Positions 1 to 8,297 of a DNA stretch of 64,000 nt are shown here, in pieces. This DNA comes from Akkermansiaceae bacterium (GTDB taxonomy: Bacteria > Verrucomicrobiota > Verrucomicrobiia > Verrucomicrobiales > Akkermansiaceae): NCBI GenBank assembly GCA_026421245.1, contig JAPKDJ010000002.1, positions 101,940 through 165,939 on the forward strand, written 5' to 3'. Numbering within the stretch: the first letter of the stretch is position 1; the number at the start of each line of letters is the position of its first letter. The notes beneath the pieces were generated by a model. The model saw only the letters and a list, made by a program, of their open reading frames with translations. It had not been told where the DNA came from and did no database searches. Position numbers and translations under genes: made by a program.

Positions 1-704
1 TTCACGACCACGCGCTCTCCTCTCAATCGGAGCGGTCGACGCGGTGCTCTGCCATGAATCAGGGCCGCTTCTTTCTTCCCAAACTCCACCCGTGGATGCC
101 CCACCAGCCCTTCCAATAATTCGACAAATTGTTCCCGGTTAAAGTTCACAATCCCCGGCGGCTCACCCGGAAAGACTTCCCGTAAAACCCGCCACAATTC
201 CTCATCATGTGAATCGATCTGATAATTCCCTTCCGGAAGCGCACTGAGAAGAACTTCATCGCCATTCACCACCGCTCCGAATCCAAGCATCAACTGCCCC
301 CGCTCCCAAGATGTCTCCACTTTGAGAGGAAGCATCACCCGCATCTCAAGAGGAGACCCTTCCCCGGACAAAGCGGGCCATTTGTCTTCCACTGGCTCCA
401 GGAGCTCAGCCGGCTTGATTTGCGGGTCAATGACCTCCAACCCAATCGCCATGACGTGAGCACAAACACGACCATCCTGCCGCACCATCAAACAGGTGCA
501 GTGATTTTCCATGTGAGTCCGGGAGATCATCTCCATGCTCACGCGCTTGATTTTACCACTGACCCGCGTCTCGCCGGAAAGCACACCGTCTTTGTACTCG
601 GCAGACTTGACCCCGCCATCGCGATGAATGGCGCGGGCTTTTTTCATTTCGACGTGACCGCCCGCATCCATGAGGAGGTCGCGGGTTAGTTCGAGATGAC
701 TCAT
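1..704 (-). CDS. SWIM zinc-finger domain protein, N-terminal part (3' end outside window)
   Basis: The reading frame opens at an ATG at 704 and runs without a stop off the left edge, giving at least 234 residues. Residues 69-83 carry the SWIM zinc-finger pattern: C69-T-C71, then C81-A-H83 after nine residues. In bacteria this domain is commonly found at the N-terminus of SNF2/HepA-type helicases, so the missing part may be an ATPase, but no Walker or helicase motif lies within the window. Residues 84-234 look like an ordinary globular segment that I do not recognise. The start is 17 bp downstream of the stop of the HAD gene on the same strand, so the two are probably co-transcribed. The SWIM call is fairly secure; the helicase call is inference. 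Confidence 0.7.
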   Translation of the reverse strand, partial: MSHLELTRDLLMDAGGHVEMKKARAIHRDGGVKSAEYKDGVLSGETRVSGKIKRVSMEMISRTHMENHCTCLMVRQDGRVCAHVMAIGLEVIDPQIKPAELLEPVEDKWPALSGEGSPLEMRVMLPLKVETSWERGQLMLGFGAVVNGDEVLLSALPEGNYQIDSHDEELWRVLREVFPGEPPGIVNFNREQFVELLEGLVGHPRVEFGKKEAALIHGRAPRRPLRLRGERVVV

Positions 705-721
705 GAAAATAAAACGCTCGA

Positions 722-1330
722 TCAGTCGAGATGCAGGTGAGTCGGAATCACGACAACTTCCATCCCAGCTTCGCGGGCCGCGATGATTCCGGACCGAGCA
801 TCTTCAAAGACAATGCAATCCCCTGGCTCAACGCCAAGGCGCTTGGCCGTTTCGAGAAAAATATCAGGTGCGGGCTTTCCCTTCTTCACCTCGGTGCAGC
901 TCACCACTTCATCAAACCAATCCGAGATCCCCAGTTTCTGAAGAGTCTTTTCAACCACCTCCCGTGATCCTCCGCTCGCCACAGCCATAGGAACCTTGCC
1001 ACGATGGGACTCGGCAATTGCGGCGACTTCGGGAATTAGCTCCACCGAATCGAGGTATTTTAAAAAATGACGCTTCTTAGCTGATCCCACCTCATCGGGA
1101 TCAAGATGCAGCCCTTGCTCACCGTTGATCACCTCGACAATGTCACGGGTAGGACGCCCTCCCATCGCATAAAAGACATCCTCCGGGAACACATCACCGT
1201 GGCCCTGGTCTTTGAGGGCTTTGCACCATGCCTTGAAATGAACCGGCATCGAATCGACCAGCGTTCCATCAAGATCGAAAATTAGCGCTTTGTAATCAGA
1301 GGTGGGAAGTTTCAGCTCAAGTTGACTCAT
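722..1330 (-). CDS. HAD-superfamily hydrolase, beta-phosphoglucomutase-like
   Basis: The product has 202 residues. HAD motif I is seen as FDLDGTLVDS, with nucleophile D19 and acid D21 counted from the chosen start. A C-terminal motif VFEDARSG supplies the Mg-binding acids. The helical cap follows motif I, as in the beta-phosphoglucomutase/phosphatase subfamily (COG0637). The family hydrolyses or isomerises small sugar phosphates in the cytoplasm; the exact substrate cannot be read from sequence. The frame extends upstream to 1369, but those 13 residues are Cys-rich and unlike the family, so the ATG at 1330 was chosen. It lies downstream of a UDP-glucose pyrophosphorylase gene on the same strand, which fits a glucose-1-phosphate/glucose-6-phosphate role without proving it. 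Confidence 0.85.
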   Translation of the reverse strand: MSQLELKLPTSDYKALIFDLDGTLVDSMPVHFKAWCKALKDQGHGDVFPEDVFYAMGGRPTRDIVEVINGEQGLHLDPDEVGSAKKRHFLKYLDSVELIPEVAAIAESHRGKVPMAVASGGSREVVEKTLQKLGISDWFDEVVSCTEVKKGKPAPDIFLETAKRLGVEPGDCIVFEDARSGIIAAREAGMEVVVIPTHLHLD

Positions 1331-1414
1331 CGGCGCACGCGAAATGCAGCAAAGCAGGCAACCTGACAAGCAGCAATCACATCAGTGACAAAAGTCCCGT
1401 CCAAGTCCCCTCCT

Positions 1415-2806
1415 TTAGAGAGTCATTGTCTCATTTGAGTATTCCCCGGCTGCCACGGTTTTCGTTTCGCCTGAAATATTCTCAATTTTCACCTTACCCT
1501 TGATCACCACCCCATGTTCGAATGTCACGAGGCCGGAGATCGTCAATTCCTCGGTCTCAACCAGAGAAGGCTGTCCCAGACCGTCGAGAGCATCGACGAG
1601 CTTGTATTCGGAGGAGAAATGAACCACCGGCGGCTTTCCTTCACGGGATGCCACAAGCTGAACGCTTCCGTCTTCTCCCACATCGTAGGCGTCGGAACGG
1701 AGAGCAAAGAGATCGGTCGTCCCCTTCACGGGAGCAAACCGGGAACGAGGCACGTTGACTGCAGCGGATCCATCGAAGCACTCAATCGCCGCCCCCATGG
1801 CCTGCTCCAATTGATAAACCGCAGTAGTCGACGAATCACGCGGATCCACCGTCTTGGCATTTCTGATGACCGGAAGTTCAAGCACTCCACCGGTTTGGCC
1901 CATCACGTCTTTCAACTTCTCCAGATTGACCCAGATATTGTTGGTGTTGAAAAACTGATGCCTTTCGATGTTCTGAAAACTTTCAAGATCTTCCTCCGGA
2001 CATTGCGCAACTTCCCGAAGTAAAAGACGACCGTCCACCTTGCGCGTCGCAAGGTGCCCGCCTTTCTTATCGGCCTCGGTGCGACGGGTTACCTCCATCA
2101 GAAAAGGAGCGTCCCCTATGGCAAAAAAGGAAAGGAGAGTCGGATCAAGGACTGCCCCAAGATTGTCGCTGTTCGAAATGAAGGCATATTTCACCCCATC
2201 TGCCAAAAGGCAGTCCAACCAGCCACTTCCCTCAAGAGTCGGGTAAACATCGGCATGTCCGGGCGGGCACCATTCCAAATCAGGATTTGCCGGATGACTG
2301 ACAGGCTCCAAAGAATCGCGCTCCAGCTTGGGAGCCCAGTTTTGCAAAAGCTCCAGATCTGCGGGTTCGCCGATCTCAGGAACCGACTTCCTCAAATAAT
2401 TCTGCGTGTCGTCGCTGCTGGCATTACTGTTCATCAGCAGGAATCGAACATCGCCGCCGGTCGCGGCACGCACCGAAAGGATTTGCCGGGCCATAAGATC
2501 CAGAAACGCAACTCCGGGACGAACCTCAAGCAGACTCTTCACTTTTTCCAACCCCATGCTAGTTCCAAGACCACCATTCAATTTGATGACAACAGTTTGA
2601 GCCAAAAGCGCCGGATCAAACTCCCTCGCACTAGGAAGATCATGGTAGTCAGTCACCGAATCAGAAGGGGAAATCTCACTTTCAGAAACCTCCCCTTTGC
2701 TTCCATTGGCAATCAGTTGATGAGCTCTTAGGAAAGCTAGGATAGCAGAGTTCATCACTCCTTTTTCTTCCATCTTCTGGCGAATGCGATCTGCGGTATC
2801 AGTCAT
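1415..2806 (-). CDS. UTP--glucose-1-phosphate uridylyltransferase (eukaryote-like UGP family)
   Basis: The 463-residue product would make UDP-glucose from UTP and glucose-1-phosphate in the cytoplasm. The nucleotide-binding signature LNGGLGTSMGLEK is typical of the eukaryotic UGP2-like family rather than the short bacterial GalU family, and the length fits UGP2. The C-terminal part resembles the left-handed beta-helix of that family (repeated short V/I strands near FEHGVVIKGKVKIENIS). The frame is open to 2881, but the extra 25 residues are low-quality and overlap the rpoN promoter region, so ATG 2806 is preferred. It is divergent from rpoN and upstream of the HAD gene. Large UGP-type enzymes are known in Verrucomicrobiota/Planctomycetota relatives, so recent transfer need not be invoked. 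Confidence 0.9.
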   Translation of the reverse strand: MTDTADRIRQKMEEKGVMNSAILAFLRAHQLIANGSKGEVSESEISPSDSVTDYHDLPSAREFDPALLAQTVVIKLNGGLGTSMGLEKVKSLLEVRPGVAFLDLMARQILSVRAATGGDVRFLLMNSNASSDDTQNYLRKSVPEIGEPADLELLQNWAPKLERDSLEPVSHPANPDLEWCPPGHADVYPTLEGSGWLDCLLADGVKYAFISNSDNLGAVLDPTLLSFFAIGDAPFLMEVTRRTEADKKGGHLATRKVDGRLLLREVAQCPEEDLESFQNIERHQFFNTNNIWVNLEKLKDVMGQTGGVLELPVIRNAKTVDPRDSSTTAVYQLEQAMGAAIECFDGSAAVNVPRSRFAPVKGTTDLFALRSDAYDVGEDGSVQLVASREGKPPVVHFSSEYKLVDALDGLGQPSLVETEELTISGLVTFEHGVVIKGKVKIENISGETKTVAAGEYSNETMTL

Positions 2807-2872
2807 AAATCTCGGTTGGAAATTGGTATGCTCAACCTCCTTAACAGCCACCCAGTTAAAGAAAATGATAAT

Positions 2873-2889
2873 TTGGCACATTTTCTGCT
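2873..2889 (+). promoter_or_regulatory. Sigma-54 (-24/-12) promoter upstream of rpoN
   Basis: The sequence TTGGCACATTTTCTGCT contains TGGCAC (2874-2879) with GG at 2875-2876 and, after exactly ten bases, GC at 2887-2888, matching the TGGCAC-N5-TTGC consensus except for one base in the -12 element. Transcription would start near 2900, about 40 bp before the rpoN ATG. Seen: the elements and their spacing. Inferred: that RpoN controls its own gene. Confidence 0.65.
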
Positions 2890-2937
2890 TAGCGCTTTAC
2901 TCAGTCTGGAAAGGCGATATTTGTCTCTTATAACGCC

Positions 2938-4344
2938 ATGGCCGACGCCTCACTCCATCAGTCGCTCTCGCAGCAACAAACGCTCGCGCCGCAAATGCGC
3001 CAGAGTCTGGAGATTCTGCAGGCCAACACTCTTGAGCTTAGCCAACTCCTCAATCAGGCGATGGAAATCAATCCCGTCCTTGAGGACGTCACGGAGAATG
3101 AGTCGCTCGACGAGATTACCGACTCTGAGAAGGAGGATTCGGAAAACTTCGATGATTGGCAAGAAACCTACGATGACGACCTCCGTGAACTCGCCATCAT
3201 GGAACGCCGCAATCAGGGGATGAGCCAGGATTCCATCGAGGCGAGGGAACATTTCCACAACTCTATTGTCGCTCCCCTCACCCTGCAGGAGCACCTCACC
3301 GAACAGATTCGCGAAGGCGGTCTTGATAGAAACGCTCAAGCCGATGCCGTGATCATTGTCGGAAATCTCACGGATCACGGTTACCTCGACGCGCCTCTTG
3401 AAGACCTTGCCGCCCGACTTCAAATTCCGCTCGATCGCCTCGAGAATGCCTTGGCCACCATTCAAAATTTCGACCCTTCTGGAGTTGGTGCCGCCGACCT
3501 GAGAGAATGCCTCCTTCTTCAACTCGACTTCCTCGGCCTGGGCAACGGACTTGAAGCTGAGATCGTTGATGAGCATCTCGCTGAAGTCGCTCGCAACCAC
3601 TTCCCCCAGCTTGCCAAAAAGCTCCACCTGCCACTGGACACGATTATCGAGGCGGTCGAGCACATCAGAACTCTCGATCCTTCACCCGGCTCCCGCTTCC
3701 AAAACAACGGAAATCCCTACGTCCAACCCGATGTCGAGATCGCCCGAGGAGACCACGATGAATGGATCGCTTCTCTCACTGGAAGTTACCTTCCCCGCCT
3801 TCGTATCAACGACGAATACAAGGACCTCCTCTCGGCCTCCTCCGACGACCGAAAAACGCGCAATTATCTTCGCAATCAGATCCGTGATGGGCGCGCCGTC
3901 ATTCGCGCCATTGATCAGCGGCAGGAGACCATCCTCGCCATTGCCCGTGAGATCGTGGACCGCCAGAAACCCTTCCTCGAAAACGGCTCCCGTCATCTCA
4001 AGCCAATGACTATGAATGACATCGCAGAAGTCATCGGGGTGCACCCCACGACCGTCTCCCGCGCCGTCGCCGGAAAATACGTCACCACTCCGCACGGCTT
4101 GATGGAGATGCGAAAATTCTTTGCCACCGGCTACCAAACCTCCGATGGTAAGGACGTGTCCAACGAGGGGGTTCGTGAAGCCCTTCAGTCACTCATCAAC
4201 AGCGAGGACCGCTCCAAACCACTCTCCGATTCCAAGCTTGAGAAACTCTTGAACGAACAGCGAATCAAAGTGGCCCGCAGAACCGTGGCAAAATACCGCG
4301 AGCAACTCGGTATTTTACCGTCACACTTGCGCAAGAAATACTAG
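2938..4344 (+). CDS. rpoN: RNA polymerase sigma-54 factor
   Basis: The 468-residue product is the alternative sigma factor that recognises -24/-12 promoters and needs an AAA+ activator to open DNA. Region I is the Gln-rich N-terminus (LSQQQTLAPQMRQSLEIL). An acidic region II follows at about residues 45-95 (many E/D). The core-binding and central DNA-binding parts include the helix-turn-helix DIAEVIGVHPTTVSRA. The RpoN box near the C-terminus reads ARRTVAKYRE, an exact family match. The next gene, an Mrp ATPase, starts 31 bp downstream on the same strand, so the two are probably one transcript. A likely sigma-54 promoter lies just upstream, suggesting autoregulation. No bacterial enhancer-binding activator is encoded in the window. 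Confidence 0.97.
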   Translation: MADASLHQSLSQQQTLAPQMRQSLEILQANTLELSQLLNQAMEINPVLEDVTENESLDEITDSEKEDSENFDDWQETYDDDLRELAIMERRNQGMSQDSIEAREHFHNSIVAPLTLQEHLTEQIREGGLDRNAQADAVIIVGNLTDHGYLDAPLEDLAARLQIPLDRLENALATIQNFDPSGVGAADLRECLLLQLDFLGLGNGLEAEIVDEHLAEVARNHFPQLAKKLHLPLDTIIEAVEHIRTLDPSPGSRFQNNGNPYVQPDVEIARGDHDEWIASLTGSYLPRLRINDEYKDLLSASSDDRKTRNYLRNQIRDGRAVIRAIDQRQETILAIAREIVDRQKPFLENGSRHLKPMTMNDIAEVIGVHPTTVSRAVAGKYVTTPHGLMEMRKFFATGYQTSDGKDVSNEGVREALQSLINSEDRSKPLSDSKLEKLLNEQRIKVARRTVAKYREQLGILPSHLRKKY

Positions 4345-4375
4345 CGGACTGGCTGCGGGACGCTACCTTCGCGCT

Positions 4376-5416
4376 ATGACGAGCGACGACCTCCGCAACG
4401 CCCTTTCAAAAATCAAATATCCCGGCTTCTCCCGGGACATCGTTTCCTTCGGCCTCGTGAAGGGATGCGAGATGAAAGAGGGCTCGGCTCACATCCAGAT
4501 CCAGATCCAAACCAAGGACCCTAAAATCCCCCAGCAGATCTTTCAAGAATGCCACGACGTCCTCGATCCGCTCCTTGGAGATCCGAGCAAGGTTCGCATC
4601 GAAATCGACGTCCAAAACCCCACTTCTTCTGGCGAAGCCTCCACCGGAGGCACTTCAATTCCCGGAATCAAGCGCATCATTGCAGTCGGGTCCGGGAAAG
4701 GTGGCGTTGGCAAGTCCACCGTGTCCAGCAACCTCGCCATCGCCCTCTCGCAACAGGGGCTCAAAGTCGGCCTTCTTGACTGCGACCTCTACGGCCCATC
4801 GGTTCCACTCATGTTTGGCGTGACGCATCACCAACCGAATGCCGACGACCAGGATCGCATCATTCCAATCGAAGCCCACGGACTAAAATTGATGTCAATG
4901 GGCTTTCTCGTCAGCGATAACTCACCTGTCATTGTCCGAGGCCCCCTCGCCAACCGCTACACTCAGCAATTTCTTCAGCAAGTCGCCTGGGGAGAACTCG
5001 ATGTTCTTGTGATCGATCTCCCGCCCGGCACCGGAGACATTCAACTCACCCTTGTGCAAACAGTCTCGCTGGACGGTGCCATCATCGTCACAACCCCTCA
5101 AGAAGTCGCCATGATCGATGCCCGCAAAGCCGTTTCCATGTTCTCCAAGGTCAATGTTCCCATCCTTGGCCTGATCGAGAACATGTCCTACTTCGAGTGC
5201 GCCCACGGAGAACGCTACCATCTCTTCGGACAAGGCGGCGCCGAGCGGGAGTGCGAACGCATCAAGGTCCCCCTTCTGGGGAAAATCCCCCTCGAACCCA
5301 TCATCGGGAAACGGTGTGACGGTGGAGAACCGACCGCCCTTCTCAGCCCCTCCGAATCCAAAGCGTCAGCCGCATTTCACGATGCGGCAAAAGCCCTCCT
5401 CGATCACGTTTCATAA
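4376..5416 (+). CDS. Mrp/ApbC-type P-loop ATPase, Fe-S cluster carrier family
   Basis: The 346-residue product has an N-terminal DUF59/MIP18-like domain (about residues 1-85) followed by a deviant Walker A motif, GSGKGGVGKST, and the Mrp signature region (VDLPPGTGD type, here VIDLPPGTGDIQLT). The family binds and delivers Fe-S clusters as a cytoplasmic dimer through a C-terminal CxxC. Here the equivalent stretch after ENMSYFE reads C-A-H-G, so the second cysteine is missing. A nearby Cys (in GGAERECE) could substitute, but that is speculation. It follows rpoN closely in the same direction. Confidence 0.92.
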   Translation: MTSDDLRNALSKIKYPGFSRDIVSFGLVKGCEMKEGSAHIQIQIQTKDPKIPQQIFQECHDVLDPLLGDPSKVRIEIDVQNPTSSGEASTGGTSIPGIKRIIAVGSGKGGVGKSTVSSNLAIALSQQGLKVGLLDCDLYGPSVPLMFGVTHHQPNADDQDRIIPIEAHGLKLMSMGFLVSDNSPVIVRGPLANRYTQQFLQQVAWGELDVLVIDLPPGTGDIQLTLVQTVSLDGAIIVTTPQEVAMIDARKAVSMFSKVNVPILGLIENMSYFECAHGERYHLFGQGGAERECERIKVPLLGKIPLEPIIGKRCDGGEPTALLSPSESKASAAFHDAAKALLDHVS

Positions 5417-5802
5417 AAGCATCGAATCGAGTTGAGCCAATGACAGATGACACCGAAGCAGACAGGTCATTGCGCCAGGATTCATGACACCCGAGACTTG
5501 CTCGATTTTTCGTTTTTCGATCTGAAGGGTGCTTCATTTTTGGCCCCGTTTTCTACGGACTGGCACGACTCGAAATTTCGGCCTCACTTTTTTGGGAATA
5601 GACGATCGCAGCACATGGATCAAAATCGGAGTAATTGATGCTTCCGGCCCCTCAACCACCTTCACCGACTCCGACCCAGACGTGAATCAAGCCCGCCATT
5701 TTACCGGATTGTCCAACTTTGAGCGACATTCCTTTCTGCCAACTCTCGATTCTTCCCTTGGCAGCCCCCGTAGTAATCTGATAGTCCTCCCCCCTCCAAA
5801 CC
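5417..5802. other. Intergenic stretch without a convincing gene
   Basis: About 385 bp separate the Mrp gene from the exported TIM-barrel gene. Short open frames exist but show no recognisable protein and no matching start context. No sigma-54 element, riboswitch or convincing terminator was seen. Confidence 0.5.
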
Positions 5803-6714
5803 ATGAATAGACGTAATTTCAGCCAAGTCACCGGAGCCTCCCTTCTCTCATTGATGGGCTCCTCCGTTCTCGCACAAGAAGTCACCAAAGGCACTGCCTT
5901 CAAAGCCAAGTTCGGTCCCCACCCCGGCCTCCTTTTCGGCGGCAAAGGCAAAAAGCTCAGCTATGTCGATCAACTTAAGTTAGCCTACGACCTCGGCTTC
6001 CGCGCCTGGGAAGACAATGGACTCAAGGGACAGAAGAACGAAACGATCGAAAAAATCGCCGAGTTCATGAAGGACAAGAAAATGGAACTCGGCGTCTGTG
6101 TGATCACAGGAGGGGCCGGAGCCATGTTCAACAAGCCCACCGATGAGCAAAAGGAGCGGGTAAAGAAGGAACTCGAGCGCGGCATCGAAGTCGCCAAGAT
6201 CACCGGCCAAACCAATATGACCATGATTCCCGGCGCACGGGATAAGTCCATGACTCGTGAAGCGCAGATTAAGGCATCCGTCGATTCCATGAAACTCTGC
6301 TGCGACCTCGTCGAAGAGCACGGCATTATCATGGCTCAGGAGCCCCTTTCCCACAACGTGCGTGGCGGAGAACCTCTCATCAGATCTTTCGAAGACGGTC
6401 ACCTCCTGTGTAAATTGGTCAACCGCAAGTCCTGCAAGCTTCTCGCCGACTTCTACCACGAAGGCCAGATCGGCAATGGTGACAAACTCATCGAAAACGC
6501 CGAGAAAGTATGGAATCAAGTCAGCTACGTGCAATACGGAGCATCACCAGGACGCAAGGAGCCAGGCACTGGAAAGCTCGACTACATCGCCGTCACAAAA
6601 TTCCTTCGCAAGAAGAATTTCACTGGTGTCATCGGTATGGAACATGGAGCCAGCAAGAAAGGTCAGGAAGGCTTGGATGCGCTCATGGCTGCTTACCGCA
6701 AGATTGACGCCTAG
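5803..6714 (+). CDS. Exported sugar phosphate isomerase/epimerase-like TIM barrel
   Basis: The 303-residue product begins with a twin-arginine-like signal (MNRRNFSQVTGASLLSLMGS, then an Ala-x-Ala-like region before residue 25), so it is probably exported by Tat. The rest is a xylose-isomerase-like TIM barrel (COG3622/COG1082 type, resembling hydroxypyruvate isomerase). Likely metal/acid ligands are seen in the motifs EDNG, QEPLSHN, DFYHEGQ and GMEHG. Substrate is unknown. It stands alone, with a strong terminator 26 bp after its stop. Secreted members of this fold are common in heterotrophic Verrucomicrobiota and Planctomycetota. Confidence 0.85.
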   Translation: MNRRNFSQVTGASLLSLMGSSVLAQEVTKGTAFKAKFGPHPGLLFGGKGKKLSYVDQLKLAYDLGFRAWEDNGLKGQKNETIEKIAEFMKDKKMELGVCVITGGAGAMFNKPTDEQKERVKKELERGIEVAKITGQTNMTMIPGARDKSMTREAQIKASVDSMKLCCDLVEEHGIIMAQEPLSHNVRGGEPLIRSFEDGHLLCKLVNRKSCKLLADFYHEGQIGNGDKLIENAEKVWNQVSYVQYGASPGRKEPGTGKLDYIAVTKFLRKKNFTGVIGMEHGASKKGQEGLDALMAAYRKIDA

Positions 6715-6740
6715 ACTTCCGTTCGCGTTCGAACATTTGG

Positions 6741-6774
6741 AACCGCTTCGACCCACAGGTCGGAGCGGTTTTTT
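6741..6774 (+). terminator. Rho-independent terminator after the TIM-barrel gene
   Basis: AACCGCT...AGCGGTT forms the outer stem and CGACC/GGTCG the inner stem around a CACA loop, followed by a run of six T. It ends the plus-strand TIM-barrel transcript before the convergent lipoprotein gene. Confidence 0.9.
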
Positions 6775-6804
6775 CACCTCTTCAAAGAGTTCCCGGTCCT
6801 CGCT

Positions 6805-7131
6805 TTACTCCGGAATACGATACTTCGATTGATACTCTTCAAGCCTCTCCTTCGCCTCCTTCGCGGCCTTCTCAAGCCCGGCCTGATCCTCGTACAACTT
6901 CGTGAGTGCAGCCTCTTTTTCTTCGAGCTGTTTCTGAAGATCAGCGACAGATATTTCAGGCGGATCATTCTTTGTTGAAGCTATCTTGGCTCGAAGTTCG
7001 TCAAGTTTTTCCTCCAGAGCTTCCAACTCCTTCTCCTGCTCTTCGTATTTAAGAATATCCTGCGGGGTTGCCTTCTCCTGACAAGAAGACAAAGCCAAGA
7101 CCGCAACCAAAGAAAGAACGATTCGTGACAC
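6805..7131 (-). CDS. Small coiled-coil lipoprotein (ancestral copy A)
   Basis: The 108-residue product has a lipoprotein signal peptide with lipobox LSSC (Cys17). The remainder (about residues 25-108) is a highly charged heptad-rich coiled coil full of E, K and L. No enzymatic motif is present and I do not recognise a named family. Its N-terminal 75 residues are almost identical to those of the chimeric lipoprotein at 7737-8297, the result of the local tandem duplication. It is divergent from the DUF5069 pseudogene. A perfect CRP-like palindrome lies 9 bp upstream of its start codon, in a position where a bound protein would block its expression. Confidence 0.75.
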   Translation of the reverse strand: MSRIVLSLVAVLALSSCQEKATPQDILKYEEQEKELEALEEKLDELRAKIASTKNDPPEISVADLQKQLEEKEAALTKLYEDQAGLEKAAKEAKERLEEYQSKYRIPE

Positions 7132-7139
7132 ACACCGAG

Positions 7140-7155
7140 TGTGACTTTTGTCACA
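7140..7155. promoter_or_regulatory. CRP/FNR-like palindrome TGTGA-N6-TCACA
   Basis: TGTGACTTTTGTCACA is a perfect inverted repeat with the textbook CRP half-sites. It lies between the divergent lipoprotein A and DUF5069 pseudogene starts. In the duplicated intergenic region (8298-8394) the same place is degenerate. A second short palindrome, ATTGACAAAGTCAAT (7193-7207), is in the same gap. Regulator identity is inference only. Confidence 0.4.
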
Positions 7156-7228
7156 CTTAAGTCAATGTCAGCCCGTTTTCTTGACCGGAGTCCATTGACA
7201 AAGTCAATCCGTGGCAAAACTCACCCCA

Positions 7229-7727
7229 TGCCCTGGAACGAAAAATTTCTCGAACCTTTCCGCCGACCAGAGAGGAAAGGATGATTTTATAAGCGACTAC
7301 TCGGAAGACGATCTCTCCTTTCTCTCCAGCATCGGCTACAACCCGCGTGACCTTTCCGATTTTGTCGAAGACCTGGCTGACGAAGGTGCCCCCACCGAAT
7401 CAACAGCCCTGCTTATCGCCTCCGTGCGTCGGGATTATTTTCTTGTTGTCCAAAATAGAACGGCCAGCCAGTGGGGTCCTCCGGGGTGACCTTCCCTCAT
7501 TCAGCGAAGAATTCGACACCCTCGCCTATCTTCCGCACATCATAGCCAAAGCGCCCGAAAAACTTCGGAGCGAACTGCATCGAGACGTCATGTTCAGTTG
7601 CGGAAGAGACCAAAAATTCCTGCGCAAAAACGGTGATATTCATCCGGCGGACTTCCTTCGTCATATATGGTCGGCCGATGGCGATCCTCAAAAGATGGCT
7701 GACTTTGTCCGCCAATCAGTCTCATAG
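7229..7727 (+). pseudogene. Frameshifted DUF5069 gene (decaying duplicate of 8395-8910)
   Basis: The sequence aligns along its whole length with the intact DUF5069 gene at 8395-8910. Relative to that copy it has a 14-bp deletion near 7265, which brings a stop a few codons later, and further small indels near 7470-7490 (around ACGGCCAGCCAGTGG). The middle part (about 7283-7489) and the last part (about 7490-7727) remain open in two different frames and still show the family motifs SDYSEDDLSFLSSIGY and GDIHPADFLRHIWSADGD. It cannot give a full-length product. Confidence 0.85.
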
Positions 7728-7736
7728 GAGGGAACC

Positions 7737-8297
7737 CTAGCGAATTCCCAATCGCTTGAGGTCCTCCAACTCATTATTGAGACGGGCGAGCTCGATATAG
7801 GAATTCGAGTTCTCGTCAGCGAGTTCTTGTGCTTTGTCTCGATAAACTTCGGAATAGCCTATCGCCTTTTTCCGTCTCGCCTGATTATTCTCTTTAAATG
7901 CATTGGCTTCCCATTGGGAGGCCTTGGACTTCCAGCCTTTGATTTCCCCGATTTTGATCCGAATCACATCTTCTCGTTCAAAAATCTCAGCCTGCATGTC
8001 CTTCATTTTCTGAAGAATGGCCGTTTTCCTTCCCTCGTCCTTTCCCCCGGCCAATCCCTCAGCTAACTTCGTGATTGCAACCTCTTCTTCGAGCTGTTTC
8101 TGAAGATCCGCGACAGGTATTTTAGGCGGATCATTCTTTGTGGAAGCTAGCTTAGCTCGAAGCTCCTTAAGTTTTTCCTCCAGAGCTTCCAGCTCCCTCT
8201 CCTGCTCTTCGTATTTAAGGATATCCTGCGGGTTTGTCGTCTCTTGACAAGAAGACAAAGCTAAGATCGCAACCAAAGAAAGAATGATTCGTGACAC
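7737..8297 (-). CDS. Chimeric coiled-coil lipoprotein (A N-terminus fused to B C-terminus)
   Basis: The 186-residue product has a signal peptide with lipobox LSSC. Residues 1-78 match lipoprotein A (6805-7131), whereas residues 80-186 match the C-terminus of lipoprotein B (8920-9846), with the join around ITKLAEGLA. The open frame is intact across the join, so a genuine fusion protein could be made. The whole mature part is charged and helical. No enzymatic motif was seen. The arrangement is exactly what one tandem duplication between points inside A and B would create. Function unknown; surface- or periplasm-facing location is inferred from the lipobox. Confidence 0.75.
   Translation of the reverse strand: MSRIILSLVAILALSSCQETTNPQDILKYEEQERELEALEEKLKELRAKLASTKNDPPKIPVADLQKQLEEEVAITKLAEGLAGGKDEGRKTAILQKMKDMQAEIFEREDVIRIKIGEIKGWKSKASQWEANAFKENNQARRKKAIGYSEVYRDKAQELADENSNSYIELARLNNELEDLKRLGIR

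Larger units (their letters stand above)
6895..8063. repeat. Tandem duplication, unit 1 (about 1.17 kb)
   Basis: This unit carries the promoter-side part of lipoprotein A, a 97-bp intergenic region, the broken DUF5069 copy and the 3' part of the chimeric lipoprotein gene. Boundaries were placed by comparing protein and DNA: the break falls at the TKL residues of lipoprotein A and at the matching point in the chimera. The edges are accurate to roughly 15 bp. This copy is shorter by a 14-bp deletion in the DUF5069 gene. Confidence 0.75.

Noticed and set aside
2054..2731. Rightward open frame (225 codons) antisense to the UGP gene
   Set aside because: The UGP frame carries clear motifs; the antisense frame does not.
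5529..5810. Rightward 93-codon frame before the TIM-barrel gene
   Set aside because: No recognisable domain, no ribosome-binding site, and it ends within the next gene's start.
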